Assembly (NCBI GenBank): GCA_049644345.1
Contig: JBARRS010000162.1
Location: 1-21,531, forward strand
DNA: 21,531 nucleotides
Source of the DNA: JBARRS01 sp049644345
Lineage (GTDB): Bacteria; Actinomycetota; Thermoleophilia; Gaiellales; Gaiellaceae
Direction: 5' to 3'
Positions 5,962 to 12,076 of this stretch are shown piece after piece. Below the pieces are notes generated by a model. That model had not been told where the DNA came from and ran no database searches. It saw only the letters and a list, made by a program, of their open reading frames with translations. Within the stretch, counting starts at the first letter, position 1. Every line of letters begins with the position of its first letter. The position numbers and the translations under genes are program-made.

Positions 5962-7221
5962 ATGTTCTCCTGGCTCGCCAACGCCTGGCGCGTGCCGGAG
6001 CTCCGCAGGCGCGTCCTCTTCACCGCGCTGATCCTCGCGTTCTACCGCCTCGGCTCGTGGATTCCGGCCCCGGGCGTCAACTCCGCCGCGATCAAGAACT
6101 ACTTCAACGGCGGCGGCCGCGGCAGCTCGATCCTCGGTCTGCTCAACCTCTTCTCGGGCGGTGCGCTGTCGCAGTTCGCGGTCTTCGCGCTCGGGATCAT
6201 GCCCTACGTCACGGCATCGATCATCCTCCAGCTGCTCACCGTGGTCATCCCGACCCTCGAGAAGCTCCAGAAGGAGGGCGAGGCGGGAATGGCCAAGATC
6301 AATCAGTACACGCGGTATCTGACCGTCGGCCTCGCCGCAGCACAGGCGACGGGCTACGCGTACCTGTTCCAGCGCCAGGGCGCGCTACACGCCAACAGCG
6401 GCCGGATCGTCCTGATCGTCGTCACGCTCACGGCCGGCACCACAGTGCTCATGTGGATGGGCGAGCTGATCACGAAGCGCGGGATCGGCAACGGGATCTC
6501 GCTGCTGATCTTCGCCTCGATTCTCTCGACGGCACCCGCGGGAGTGGTCGCCTGGTACAACGGCGGGCCGATGGAGAAGCTGTTTTTCCCGCTCGTCGCG
6601 ATCGGCGTCGTCGTCGCAGTCGTCTACATCCAGGAGGGGCAGCGGCGGATCCCGATCCAGTATGCGAAACGGATGGTCGGACGGCGGATGACCGCCGGAG
6701 GCTCGACGTACATGCCGTTGCGCGTGAACATGGCCGGCGTCATCCCGGTCATCTTCGCCGCGGCGATCATGGCCTTCCCGCCGACGATCGCACAGTTCTT
6801 CCCGACCACACAGAGCTTCATCAACCAGCACTTCCAGCCCGGGAACTACACGTATCTGCTGCTGGAAGGCTTACTTATCGTCGTCTTCACCTACTTCTAC
6901 ACGGCGGTCCAGTTCAACCCGGTCGACCAGGCCGACAACCTGCGCAAGTACGGCGGCTACATCCCCGGCATCCGACCGGGCCCGCCTACGGCTCAGTACC
7001 TCGACCGCGTGCTGACGCGGCTGACGTTACCCGGCTCGCTCTACCTCGCGACAGTGGCCGTCCTGCCGAGCCTCTTCATCCGCTACGGCGGCTTCTCGCA
7101 GGCGACCTCGCGGGCGCTCGGAGGAACGTCCGTGCTGATCGTCGTCGGCGTCGCCCTCGACACGATGCGCCAGATGGAGTCGCAGATGATGATGCGCTCC
7201 TACGAAGGCTTTCTCCGGTAG
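5962..7221 (+). CDS. secY: Protein translocase channel subunit SecY
   Basis: 419 residues with ten predicted membrane helices, forming the Sec pore with SecE and SecG in the cytoplasmic membrane. Visible markers are the first SecY signature GIMPYVTASIILQLL (residues 78-92, TM2) and the cytoplasmic loop LEKLQKEGEAGMAKINQYTRY. The second signature region is TVLMWMGELITKRGIGNGISLLI (split here by positions 161-183), and the last marker is the C-terminal loop PGIRPGPPTAQYLDRVLTRLTLPG. ATG at 5962. Its likely ribosome site, GGAAGGGG (5948-5955), lies inside the right arm of the upstream palindrome and could be masked by the left arm beside the rplO stop. Lengths of 420-440 are usual, so the protein is intact. 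Confidence 0.98.
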   Translation: MFSWLANAWRVPELRRRVLFTALILAFYRLGSWIPAPGVNSAAIKNYFNGGGRGSSILGLLNLFSGGALSQFAVFALGIMPYVTASIILQLLTVVIPTLEKLQKEGEAGMAKINQYTRYLTVGLAAAQATGYAYLFQRQGALHANSGRIVLIVVTLTAGTTVLMWMGELITKRGIGNGISLLIFASILSTAPAGVVAWYNGGPMEKLFFPLVAIGVVVAVVYIQEGQRRIPIQYAKRMVGRRMTAGGSTYMPLRVNMAGVIPVIFAAAIMAFPPTIAQFFPTTQSFINQHFQPGNYTYLLLEGLLIVVFTYFYTAVQFNPVDQADNLRKYGGYIPGIRPGPPTAQYLDRVLTRLTLPGSLYLATVAVLPSLFIRYGGFSQATSRALGGTSVLIVVGVALDTMRQMESQMMMRSYEGFLR

Positions 7222-7393
7222 TGCCCTCGCGCTTCTGGGGCGCCGCTGGCAAAGGAGGCAAGCCGGGGGCGCGCAGGACAGTGCAAGTGGCACGGACCAG
7301 CGCCCCCGGCGCAGCATCCTGCTGCCAGCGGCGTCAGGCGCCCGCGGAGCCCGGCTTCGCCGGGCGGGAGCGGGTGCCGGCTAGGAGCGCGAG
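7222..7393. repeat. Foldback-rich secY-adk spacer
   Basis: This 172-nt spacer has two 11-bp perfect stems centred near 7287: CGCCGCTGGCA/TGCCAGCGGCG (7241-7251/7323-7333) and GCCGGGGGCGC/GCGCCCCCGGC (7262-7272/7300-7310). AGGA/TCCT (7253-7256/7317-7320) and GTGC/GCAC (7281-7284/7290-7293) have the same centre. A separate hairpin GCCCGGC-TTC-GCCGGGC follows (7349-7365). CCTCGCGC just after the secY stop (7225-7232) can also pair with GCGCGAGG at the adk start (7387-7394). It shares the left end TAGTGCCC and a TTCTGG-(C)GGCGCC-like block with the rplO-secY palindrome. A related degenerate insertion, an attenuator or an RNA-processing site are all possible. Confidence 0.6.
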
Positions 7394-7969
7394 GTGAACA
7401 TTCTGCTGCTCGGCCCGCAGGGCTCGGGCAAGGGAACGCAGGCGAAGCGGATCGCCGCCGAGTACGGGATCCCGCACATCGCCACAGGGGACATGCTCCG
7501 GCAGGCCATGGCTGCGGAGACGCCCCTTGGGAGCCGCGTAAAGCCGATCTACGACGCCGGGAGGCTCGTGCCCGACGAGCTGATGATCGAGCTGATCCGC
7601 GAGCGCCTCGCACAGCCCGACACGGAGCCGGGCTTCGTCCTCGACGGCTTTCCGCGAACGATGCCCCAGGCCCTGGCGCTCGACGCGATGCTGAGGGAGA
7701 TCGGCAAGGAGCTCGACGTCGTCTTCGTGTTGCAGCTCTCGGACGAGATCTGCCGCGAGCGGCTGCTCAAGCGCGCTCAGGAGGAGGGGCGCGCGGACGA
7801 CACGCCGGAGGCGGTCGACCGTCGGCTCGAGCTCTACCACAAGCAGACCGAGCCGCTCGTCGAGCACTACAGAGCGCAGGGAATCGCAGTCGGGCTCCAC
7901 GCGGAGCGGACGATCGACGAGGTCTTCGCCGAGATTCAGGAGGCGCTCGAGCGGGTGGCCGTGCGGTGA
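7394..7969 (+). CDS. adk: Adenylate kinase, short-LID form
   Basis: 191 residues. Catalyses ATP + AMP to 2 ADP in the cytoplasm. The P-loop is GPQGSGKGT (residues 7-15; GPPGAGKGT is commoner). The AMP-binding TGDMLRQA follows at ~31-38, and DGFPRT is at 84-89. The LID is the short zinc-free kind (KRAQEEGRADDTPEAVDRRLELY), as in actinobacterial enzymes. GTG at 7394, with TAGGAG (7382-7387) as a plausible ribosome site 6 bases upstream. The secY-adk-map order is classic in Gram-positive bacteria. Its TGA stop begins the 10-nt repeat that recurs at the map start. Confidence 0.97.
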   Translation: MNILLLGPQGSGKGTQAKRIAAEYGIPHIATGDMLRQAMAAETPLGSRVKPIYDAGRLVPDELMIELIRERLAQPDTEPGFVLDGFPRTMPQALALDAMLREIGKELDVVFVLQLSDEICRERLLKRAQEEGRADDTPEAVDRRLELYHKQTEPLVEHYRAQGIAVGLHAERTIDEVFAEIQEALERVAVR

Positions 7970-8053
7970 TCCCCCGCCCGTCCGTCAGGAGACCGAGGGG
8001 GCTTTCGGGAACGTGAGGTCCTCCCGCTAGGGTGACAGCGAGTTGATCCCCCG
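7967..8053. repeat. 67-nt insert flanked by a 10-nt direct repeat at the adk-map junction
   Basis: TGATCCCCCG occurs at 7967-7976 (over the adk stop) and again at 8044-8053 (over the map start codons), with 67 nt between. If the unit 7967-8043 is removed, the adk stop and the map start become a GTGA overlap (GTG ATC CCC CGG), encoding the same map N terminus. This fits an insertion that duplicated a 10-bp target, or a slippage duplication. The insert has a partial inverted repeat (GGAGACC 7988-7994 with GGTCCTCC 8017-8024) and a -10-like TAGGGT (8028-8033). Confidence 0.55.
8028..8033 (+). promoter_or_regulatory. Candidate -10 (TAGGGT) for map
   Basis: TAGGGT in the context GCTAGGGT lies 9 bases before the map TTG start. 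TTCGGG (8004-8009) lies 18 bases upstream as a weak -35. The same GCTAGGGT is used in the best promoter of the window (19526-19531), and GCTAGGAT precedes ligA. If real, map and downstream genes have their own promoter with an almost leaderless transcript. Confidence 0.35.
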
Positions 8054-8819
8054 GAAGAGCAAGGCCGAGATCGAGCAGATGGCGGTTGCCGGCCGGATCG
8101 TCGCGGACGTGCTCACGCTGATCGGAGAGCGCGCGAGGCCCGGCGTGACGACGGCCGAGCTCGACACGCTCGCGGACGAGTTCATCCGCTCCCACGGCGG
8201 CTATCCGACGTTCAAGGGCTACCGGGGCTACCCGGCCTCGATCTGCGCGTCCCCGAACGACATGGTCGTCCACGGCATCCCCGGGCCGTACGCGCTCGAG
8301 GAGGGCGACCTGCTCTCGATCGACGTCGGTGTCACGCTCGGAGGCTACGTCGCGGACTCCGCGTACACGTTCGCGATCGGCGAGATCTCCGAGGAGGCCG
8401 AGCGTCTGCTCGATGCCTGCCAGGCGGCACTCGCGGCCGGGATCGAGCAGTGCCGCGCCGGAAACCGCCTCTCGGACATCTCACACGCGATCCAGCAAGT
8501 GACCGAGTCGAACGGCTTCTCGGTCGTCCGCACGCTCGTAGGCCACGGCGTCGGACGCTCGATGCACGAGGAGCCCCAGATCCCGAACTTCGGCGAGGCC
8601 GGCAGGGGCCCGGAGCTCGCTCCGGGAATGGTCTTCGCGATCGAGCCGATGATCACCGCGGGCGATCCCGATGTCGTCATGCACGACGACGAGTGGTCGA
8701 TCTCGACGGCCGACGGGTTGCTCTCGGCCCATTTCGAGCACACGGTCGCGATCACGGACGATGGACCCCGAATCCTTACTGCGGCGCCTAAGCCGGTCGG
8801 GGCGCGTTTGCTACCATGA
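8043..8819 (+). CDS. map: Methionine aminopeptidase, type I
   Basis: 258 residues. Removes the N-terminal Met from nascent proteins at the ribosome exit. Pita-bread fold with all expected ligands: H77 (VVHGIP), D94 (SIDVG), D105 (ADSAYTF), H168 (GHGVG), H175 (MHEEP), E201 (AIEPM) and E232 (FEHTV). The start is TTG at 8043; the protein begins MIPRKSKAEIEQM, the typical first helix. No good Shine-Dalgarno is seen, in line with a near-leaderless transcript. A GTG at 7966 could be an ancestral start, now separated by the insert. Ends 48 bases before infA. Confidence 0.96.
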   Translation: MIPRKSKAEIEQMAVAGRIVADVLTLIGERARPGVTTAELDTLADEFIRSHGGYPTFKGYRGYPASICASPNDMVVHGIPGPYALEEGDLLSIDVGVTLGGYVADSAYTFAIGEISEEAERLLDACQAALAAGIEQCRAGNRLSDISHAIQQVTESNGFSVVRTLVGHGVGRSMHEEPQIPNFGEAGRGPELAPGMVFAIEPMITAGDPDVVMHDDEWSISTADGLLSAHFEHTVAITDDGPRILTAAPKPVGARLLP

Positions 8820-8823
8820 CTTC

Positions 8824-8845
8824 CGCGGCGAAGAGCCGTGTTTTG
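8824..8845 (+). terminator. Weak hairpin plus T-run between map and infA
   Basis: CGGC (8826-8829) and GCCG (8835-8838) enclose GAAGA, with one more C-G pair and a G-T pair outside, followed by TGTTTTG. This resembles a weak intrinsic terminator or attenuator in the 48-base map-infA gap. The stem is short, so partial read-through is likely. No convincing infA promoter was found here, although TACCAT (8812-8817) has -10 form. Confidence 0.25.
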
Positions 8846-8867
8846 CTGTGTTCTCCTAACAAGGAAG

Positions 8868-9089
8868 ATGGTCAAGCAGGAAGACAAGATCGAGGTCGAG
8901 GGAGAGATCACCGAAGCGCTCCCGAGCACGATGTTCCGCGTCCAGATCGACGTCGGCCACGACGTGCTCGCGACGATCTCCGGGAAGATGCGCAAGCACT
9001 ACATCCGCATCCTCCCCGGCGACAAGGTGAAGGTCGAGTTGTCGCCGTACGACCTCACCCGCGGCCGTATCACCTACAGGTATCGATGA
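8868..9089 (+). CDS. infA: Translation initiation factor IF-1
   Basis: 73 residues, an S1-like OB fold that blocks the A site during initiation. The sequence MVKQEDKIEVEGEITEALPSTMFRV, the loop ISGKMRKHYIRILPGDKVKVELSPYDL (shown in two parts) and the end GRITYRYR are canonical. ATG 8868 is chosen although the frame stays open upstream to a GTG at 8838, because the family starts exactly here. AAGGA (8861-8865) lies very close to the start, a poor spacing. The stop overlaps the rpmJ ATG (TGATG). Confidence 0.97.
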   Translation: MVKQEDKIEVEGEITEALPSTMFRVQIDVGHDVLATISGKMRKHYIRILPGDKVKVELSPYDLTRGRITYRYR

Positions 9090-9202
9090 TGAAAGTCCGT
9101 CCCTCAGTCAAGCCGATGTGCGAGCGCTGCCGCGTGATCAAGCGGCACGGCAAGACCATGGTCATCTGCACGAACCCTCGACACAAGCAAAGGCAGGGTT
9201 AG
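9089..9202 (+). CDS. rpmJ: 50S ribosomal protein L36, zinc form
   Basis: 37 residues: MKVRPSVKPMCERCRVIKRHG, then VICTNPRHKQRQG. Zinc ligands are C11, C14, C27 and H32, so this is the C+ form. L36 is the smallest large-subunit protein and organises 23S rRNA near the peptidyl-transferase region. Two ATGs in tandem (9086 and 9089) are possible; 9089 gives the family-standard 37 residues and a TGATG overlap with infA. The stop shares a base with the rpsM GTG. Confidence 0.96.
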   Translation: MKVRPSVKPMCERCRVIKRHGKTMVICTNPRHKQRQG

Positions 9203-9585
9203 TGGCACGAATCGCCGGAGTCAATCTCCCCACCCAGAAGCGGCTCGAGATCGGGCTGACCTACATCTACGGGATCGGCCAGTCGACCGCGCGCAAGATT
9301 TGCGCCGAGCTCGGCCTCTCGCCCGACGAGAAGGTGCGCGACCTCACCGACGAGGAGGTCACGAAGCTTCGGGAGTACATCGACGGGAATCTCCAGGTCG
9401 AGGGCGACCTTCGCCGCGAGCGCACGCAGGCGATCAAGCGGCTCGGCGAGATCGGCGCCTACCGGGGGGTGCGCCATCGCCGCGGCCTGCCCGTGAACGG
9501 TCAGCGGACGAAGACGAACGCACGCTCCCGTAAGGGCTCGAAGAAGACCGTCGGCCGCGGCAAGAAGGCGGCTCAGAAGACGTAG
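9202..9585 (+). CDS. rpsM: 30S ribosomal protein S13
   Basis: 127 residues: MARIAGVNLPTQKRLEIGLTYIYGIG (first part residues 1-20, then the helix-two-turns-helix), RRERTQAIKRLGEIGAYRG and the signature GLPVNGQRTKTNARSRKG, with a Lys-rich end. S13 forms head bridges to L5 and contacts P-site tRNA. GTG 9202 shares a base with the rpmJ TAG (TAGTG). The longer frame that opens upstream is a shadow of rpmJ. The stop TAG is followed without a gap by the rpsK ATG. Confidence 0.97.
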   Translation: MARIAGVNLPTQKRLEIGLTYIYGIGQSTARKICAELGLSPDEKVRDLTDEEVTKLREYIDGNLQVEGDLRRERTQAIKRLGEIGAYRGVRHRRGLPVNGQRTKTNARSRKGSKKTVGRGKKAAQKT

Positions 9586-9990
9586 ATGGCTCCTCCCCGT
9601 CGTCCAGCGACCAGAGGTCGTGCCCGCCGCCGCGCGCGCAAGAACATCGCCGTCGGCCAGGCGCACATCAAGACGTCGTTCAACAACACGATCGTCACCC
9701 TCACCGACCCCGAGGGGAACGTGATCGCCTGGGAGTCGGCAGGCTCGGCCGGCTTCAAGGGATCGAGGAAGTCGACGCCGTTCGCCGCCCAGGTGACGGC
9801 CGATTCGTGCGCGCGCAAGGGGATGGAGCACGGCCTCCAGAAGGTCGAGGTCTTCGTCAAGGGCCCAGGCTCCGGACGCGAGACGGCGATCCGCTCGCTC
9901 CAGGCCGCCGGGCTCGAGATCCTCGGCGTCAAGGACGTCACCCCGCAGGCGCACAACGGTGTCCGCCCGAAGAAGAGGCGGAGGGTCTAG
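9586..9990 (+). CDS. rpsK: 30S ribosomal protein S11
   Basis: 134 residues: a basic leader (MAPPRRPATRGRARRRARKNI), GQAHIKTSFNNTIVTLTD, the SAGSAGFKGSRKSTPFAAQ segment and the end VTPQAHNGVRPKKRRRV. The Cys common in HNGCRP is Val here. S11 lies in the platform, in contact with the E site and the mRNA exit region. ATG follows the rpsM stop directly (TAGATG), and its own TAG is followed directly by the rpsD GTG. Confidence 0.97.
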   Translation: MAPPRRPATRGRARRRARKNIAVGQAHIKTSFNNTIVTLTDPEGNVIAWESAGSAGFKGSRKSTPFAAQVTADSCARKGMEHGLQKVEVFVKGPGSGRETAIRSLQAAGLEILGVKDVTPQAHNGVRPKKRRRV

Positions 9991-10611
9991 GTGGCCCGCT
10001 ACCGCGGTCCCGTCTGCAAGCTCTGCCGCCGCGAGGGCCTGAAGCTCTTCCTCAAAGGCGAGCGCTGCCTGACCGAAAAGTGCGCGATCGAGCGCCGGAG
10101 CTACCCGCCCGGCGAGCACGGCCGTGGCCGAATCAAGCAGTCGGAGTATCTGCTCCAGCTCCGCGAGAAGCAGAAGGCGCGCCGCTACTACGGTTTGCTC
10201 GAGAAGCAATTCCGCAACTACTACGAGAAGGCGACCCGCGGCTCCGGCGTCACCGGCGAGAACCTGCTACGAATCCTCGAGTCCCGGCTCGACAACGTCG
10301 TCTACCGGCTCGGCTTCGCCTCTTCGCGCGCGCAGGCGCGGCAGCTCGTCCGTCACGGTCATTTCAGCGTCAACGGCCGGCGGGTGAACATCCCGAGCTA
10401 TCAGGTCCGCCCGGAGGAAATCGTCGCTCTGCGTGCCGGAAGCACGGCGGAGCAAGTCGTCCGCGACGCGACCGACCTCACCGCCTCGGTGCCTGCGTGG
10501 CTCCAGGCCGACCACGAAGGGCTCACAGGAACGATGCTCAAGCAGCCCGAGCGCGAGGAGATCGACGCGCCGGTGCAGGAGCAACTGATCGTCGAGCTCT
10601 ACTCGAAGTAA
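9991..10611 (+). CDS. rpsD: 30S ribosomal protein S4, zinc (C+) form
   Basis: 206 residues. Starts MARYRGPVCKLCRREGLKL, with zinc-type cysteines C9, C12, C26 and C31. The S4 RNA-binding domain lies at ~90-155 (SRLDNVVYRLGFASSRAQARQ, then RHGHFSVNGRRVNIPSYQV). S4 nucleates 16S assembly, and in several bacteria it represses its own operon. GTG 9991 directly after the rpsK stop. One of two TAA stops in the block. A perfect hairpin follows before rpoA. Confidence 0.97.
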   Translation: MARYRGPVCKLCRREGLKLFLKGERCLTEKCAIERRSYPPGEHGRGRIKQSEYLLQLREKQKARRYYGLLEKQFRNYYEKATRGSGVTGENLLRILESRLDNVVYRLGFASSRAQARQLVRHGHFSVNGRRVNIPSYQVRPEEIVALRAGSTAEQVVRDATDLTASVPAWLQADHEGLTGTMLKQPEREEIDAPVQEQLIVELYSK

Positions 10612-10624
10612 GCAAGAAAGGAAA

Positions 10625-10643
10625 ACGCTACGCGTCGTAGCGT
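10625..10643 (+). promoter_or_regulatory. 8-bp perfect hairpin between rpsD and rpoA
   Basis: ACGCTACG (10625-10632) and CGTAGCGT (10636-10643) enclose a CGT triloop, within the 57-nt rpsD-rpoA spacer. This spacer is purine-rich, A-rich and one of the few not trimmed to coupling distance. No T-run follows, so it is not a classical terminator. A stability or processing element that sets the rpoA level relative to ribosomal proteins is plausible but unproven. Confidence 0.5.
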
Positions 10644-10668
10644 GCACAACCGCTAAGAAGGGAAGTTA

Positions 10669-11649
10669 ATGGCAGTTCGAACCAGCCTGATGGAGTTCCA
10701 GATCCCGAAGATCGTCCACGAGGAGGTGGACGAGAACCGGGGCGTGTTCCAGATCGAGCCGCTCGACCGCGGCTTCGGCTACACATTCGGAAACTCGCTG
10801 CGCCGCGTGCTGCTCTCGTCGCTCGAGGGCGCCGCCGTGACCTCGATCAAGATCGAGGGCGTCGCGCACGAGTTCACGACGCTGCCGGGCGTCCGGGAGG
10901 ACGTCACGGACATCCTGCTCAACTTCAAGAACCTGATCTGCCGCCTGCACGGCGAGTCGCCCGAGATCGAGGTCCGGCTCGCGAAGAAGGGCCCGGGCGC
11001 CGTGACCGCCGGCGACATCGAAGCCCCCGCCGAGCTCGAGATCCTCAACCCCGAGCTCGAGCTCGCGAACCTCTCCGACAAGGGCCGCCTCGACGTGACG
11101 CTGACGATCGGCCGCGGGCGCGGCTACCTTCCGGCCGAGCTGAACCGCGGCCCGGAGCACACGATCGGAGTCATTCCCCTGGACTCGATCTTCTCGCCGG
11201 TACGCCGCGTCTCCTACGACGTCGAGGCTGCGCGCGTCGGGCAGCGCACGGACTACGACAAGCTGATCCTCGACGTCACGACCGACGGCTCGGTCAACCC
11301 GAAGGACGCGATCGGCGAGGCGGCGGAGATTCTCATCCGGCAGCTCGCGATCTTCACGGATCTCGAGCGGATCGAGGGCTTCGGCGAGGCCGCCGCTCCG
11401 GAGACGGCTGCGGAGCCCGCCCTCGCTCACGGGATGGAGAACTTCCCGATCGAGGAGCTCGAGCTCGGCGTCCGCTCGTACAACTGCCTAAAGCGGGTTG
11501 GCATCGAGACGATCGGCGATCTCGTCGTGAAGAGCGAGGCCGAGCTGGCCGCGATCCCCAACTTCGGCAAGAAGTCGATCGAGGAGGTCAAGGAGACGCT
11601 CGCGGCGCACGGCCTGACGCTGCGCGGCGACGAGGGCTCCGCGGCCTGA
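10669..11649 (+). CDS. rpoA: RNA polymerase alpha subunit
   Basis: 326 residues. The N-terminal dimerisation domain (1-235) includes RGFGYTFGNSLRRVLLSSLEG (split around residues 34-54), which binds beta and beta'. An Ala/Glu-rich linker (~236-257) joins the C-terminal domain (258-320). That domain has the UP-element/activator face IEELELGVRSYNCLKRVGI and the helix-hairpin-helix PNFGKKSIEEVK. The Arg of VRS (R269) matches the DNA-contacting R265 of E. coli. ATG 10669 is preceded by AAGGGAAG (10658-10665). rplQ starts 4 bases after the stop. Confidence 0.98.
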   Translation: MAVRTSLMEFQIPKIVHEEVDENRGVFQIEPLDRGFGYTFGNSLRRVLLSSLEGAAVTSIKIEGVAHEFTTLPGVREDVTDILLNFKNLICRLHGESPEIEVRLAKKGPGAVTAGDIEAPAELEILNPELELANLSDKGRLDVTLTIGRGRGYLPAELNRGPEHTIGVIPLDSIFSPVRRVSYDVEAARVGQRTDYDKLILDVTTDGSVNPKDAIGEAAEILIRQLAIFTDLERIEGFGEAAAPETAAEPALAHGMENFPIEELELGVRSYNCLKRVGIETIGDLVVKSEAELAAIPNFGKKSIEEVKETLAAHGLTLRGDEGSAA

Positions 11650-11653
11650 CGCC

Positions 11654-12076
11654 ATGCGCCATCACCGTCAGGGACGCAAGCTCGGCCGCGACTCGTCGCA
11701 CCGCAAGTCGCTCTACGCAAACCTGACGGCGGCGCTGATCGAGCACGGGCGCATCAAGACGACCGTCCCGAAAGCGAAAGAGGTGCGGCCGATCGCCGAG
11801 CAGATGATCACGCTCGCGAGGCGCGGCGACGTACACTCGCGCCGGCAGGCGCTTGCTTTCCTTCGCTCGCAGGACGTCGTCCACAGGCTCTTCAGCGAGG
11901 TCGGACCGCGCTTCGGCGACCGCGCCGGCGGTTATCTGCGGATCGTCAAGCTCGGCCCTCGCCCGGGGGACGCCGCCGAGATGGCGTATCTGGAGCTGGT
12001 CGACTACCTGCCGACCGCGCCGGCCCCGCGGGTCGCGCGAGCCCCTCAAGCCGAAGAGCCCGCCGCCCCCTCTTAG
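11654..12076 (+). CDS. rplQ: 50S ribosomal protein L17
   Basis: 140 residues: MRHHRQGRKLGRDSSHRKSLY, then NLTAALIEHGRIKTTVPKAKEVRPIAE and the end GPRPGDAAEMAYLELVDYLP are diagnostic for L17. After the core comes a short Ala/Pro/Glu tail (TAPAPRVARAPQAEEPAAPS), much smaller than the S17 and L15 tails. L17 sits near the tunnel exit. Last gene of the ribosomal block. Its TAG overlaps by 4 bases the end of a convergent gene, so the operon terminator cannot lie in a spacer. Confidence 0.97.
   Translation: MRHHRQGRKLGRDSSHRKSLYANLTAALIEHGRIKTTVPKAKEVRPIAEQMITLARRGDVHSRRQALAFLRSQDVVHRLFSEVGPRFGDRAGGYLRIVKLGPRPGDAAEMAYLELVDYLPTAPAPRVARAPQAEEPAAPS

Noticed and set aside
7349..7365. Intrinsic terminator splitting secY from adk
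   Set aside because: The hairpin is perfect but has no T-run, and adk-map-infA lack a strong alternative promoter before it. Kept only as part of the foldback-rich spacer.
5640..7397. 585-codon plus-strand frame across rplO, the palindrome and secY
   Set aside because: It is the wrong frame over secY, whose 419-residue product is unmistakable. The translation is Arg/Pro-rich noise.
8838..8867. Ten-residue N-terminal extension of IF-1 from GTG 8838
   Set aside because: IF-1 is highly conserved at 72-73 residues and begins at ATG 8868. The extension (FCCVLLTRK) is not family-like.
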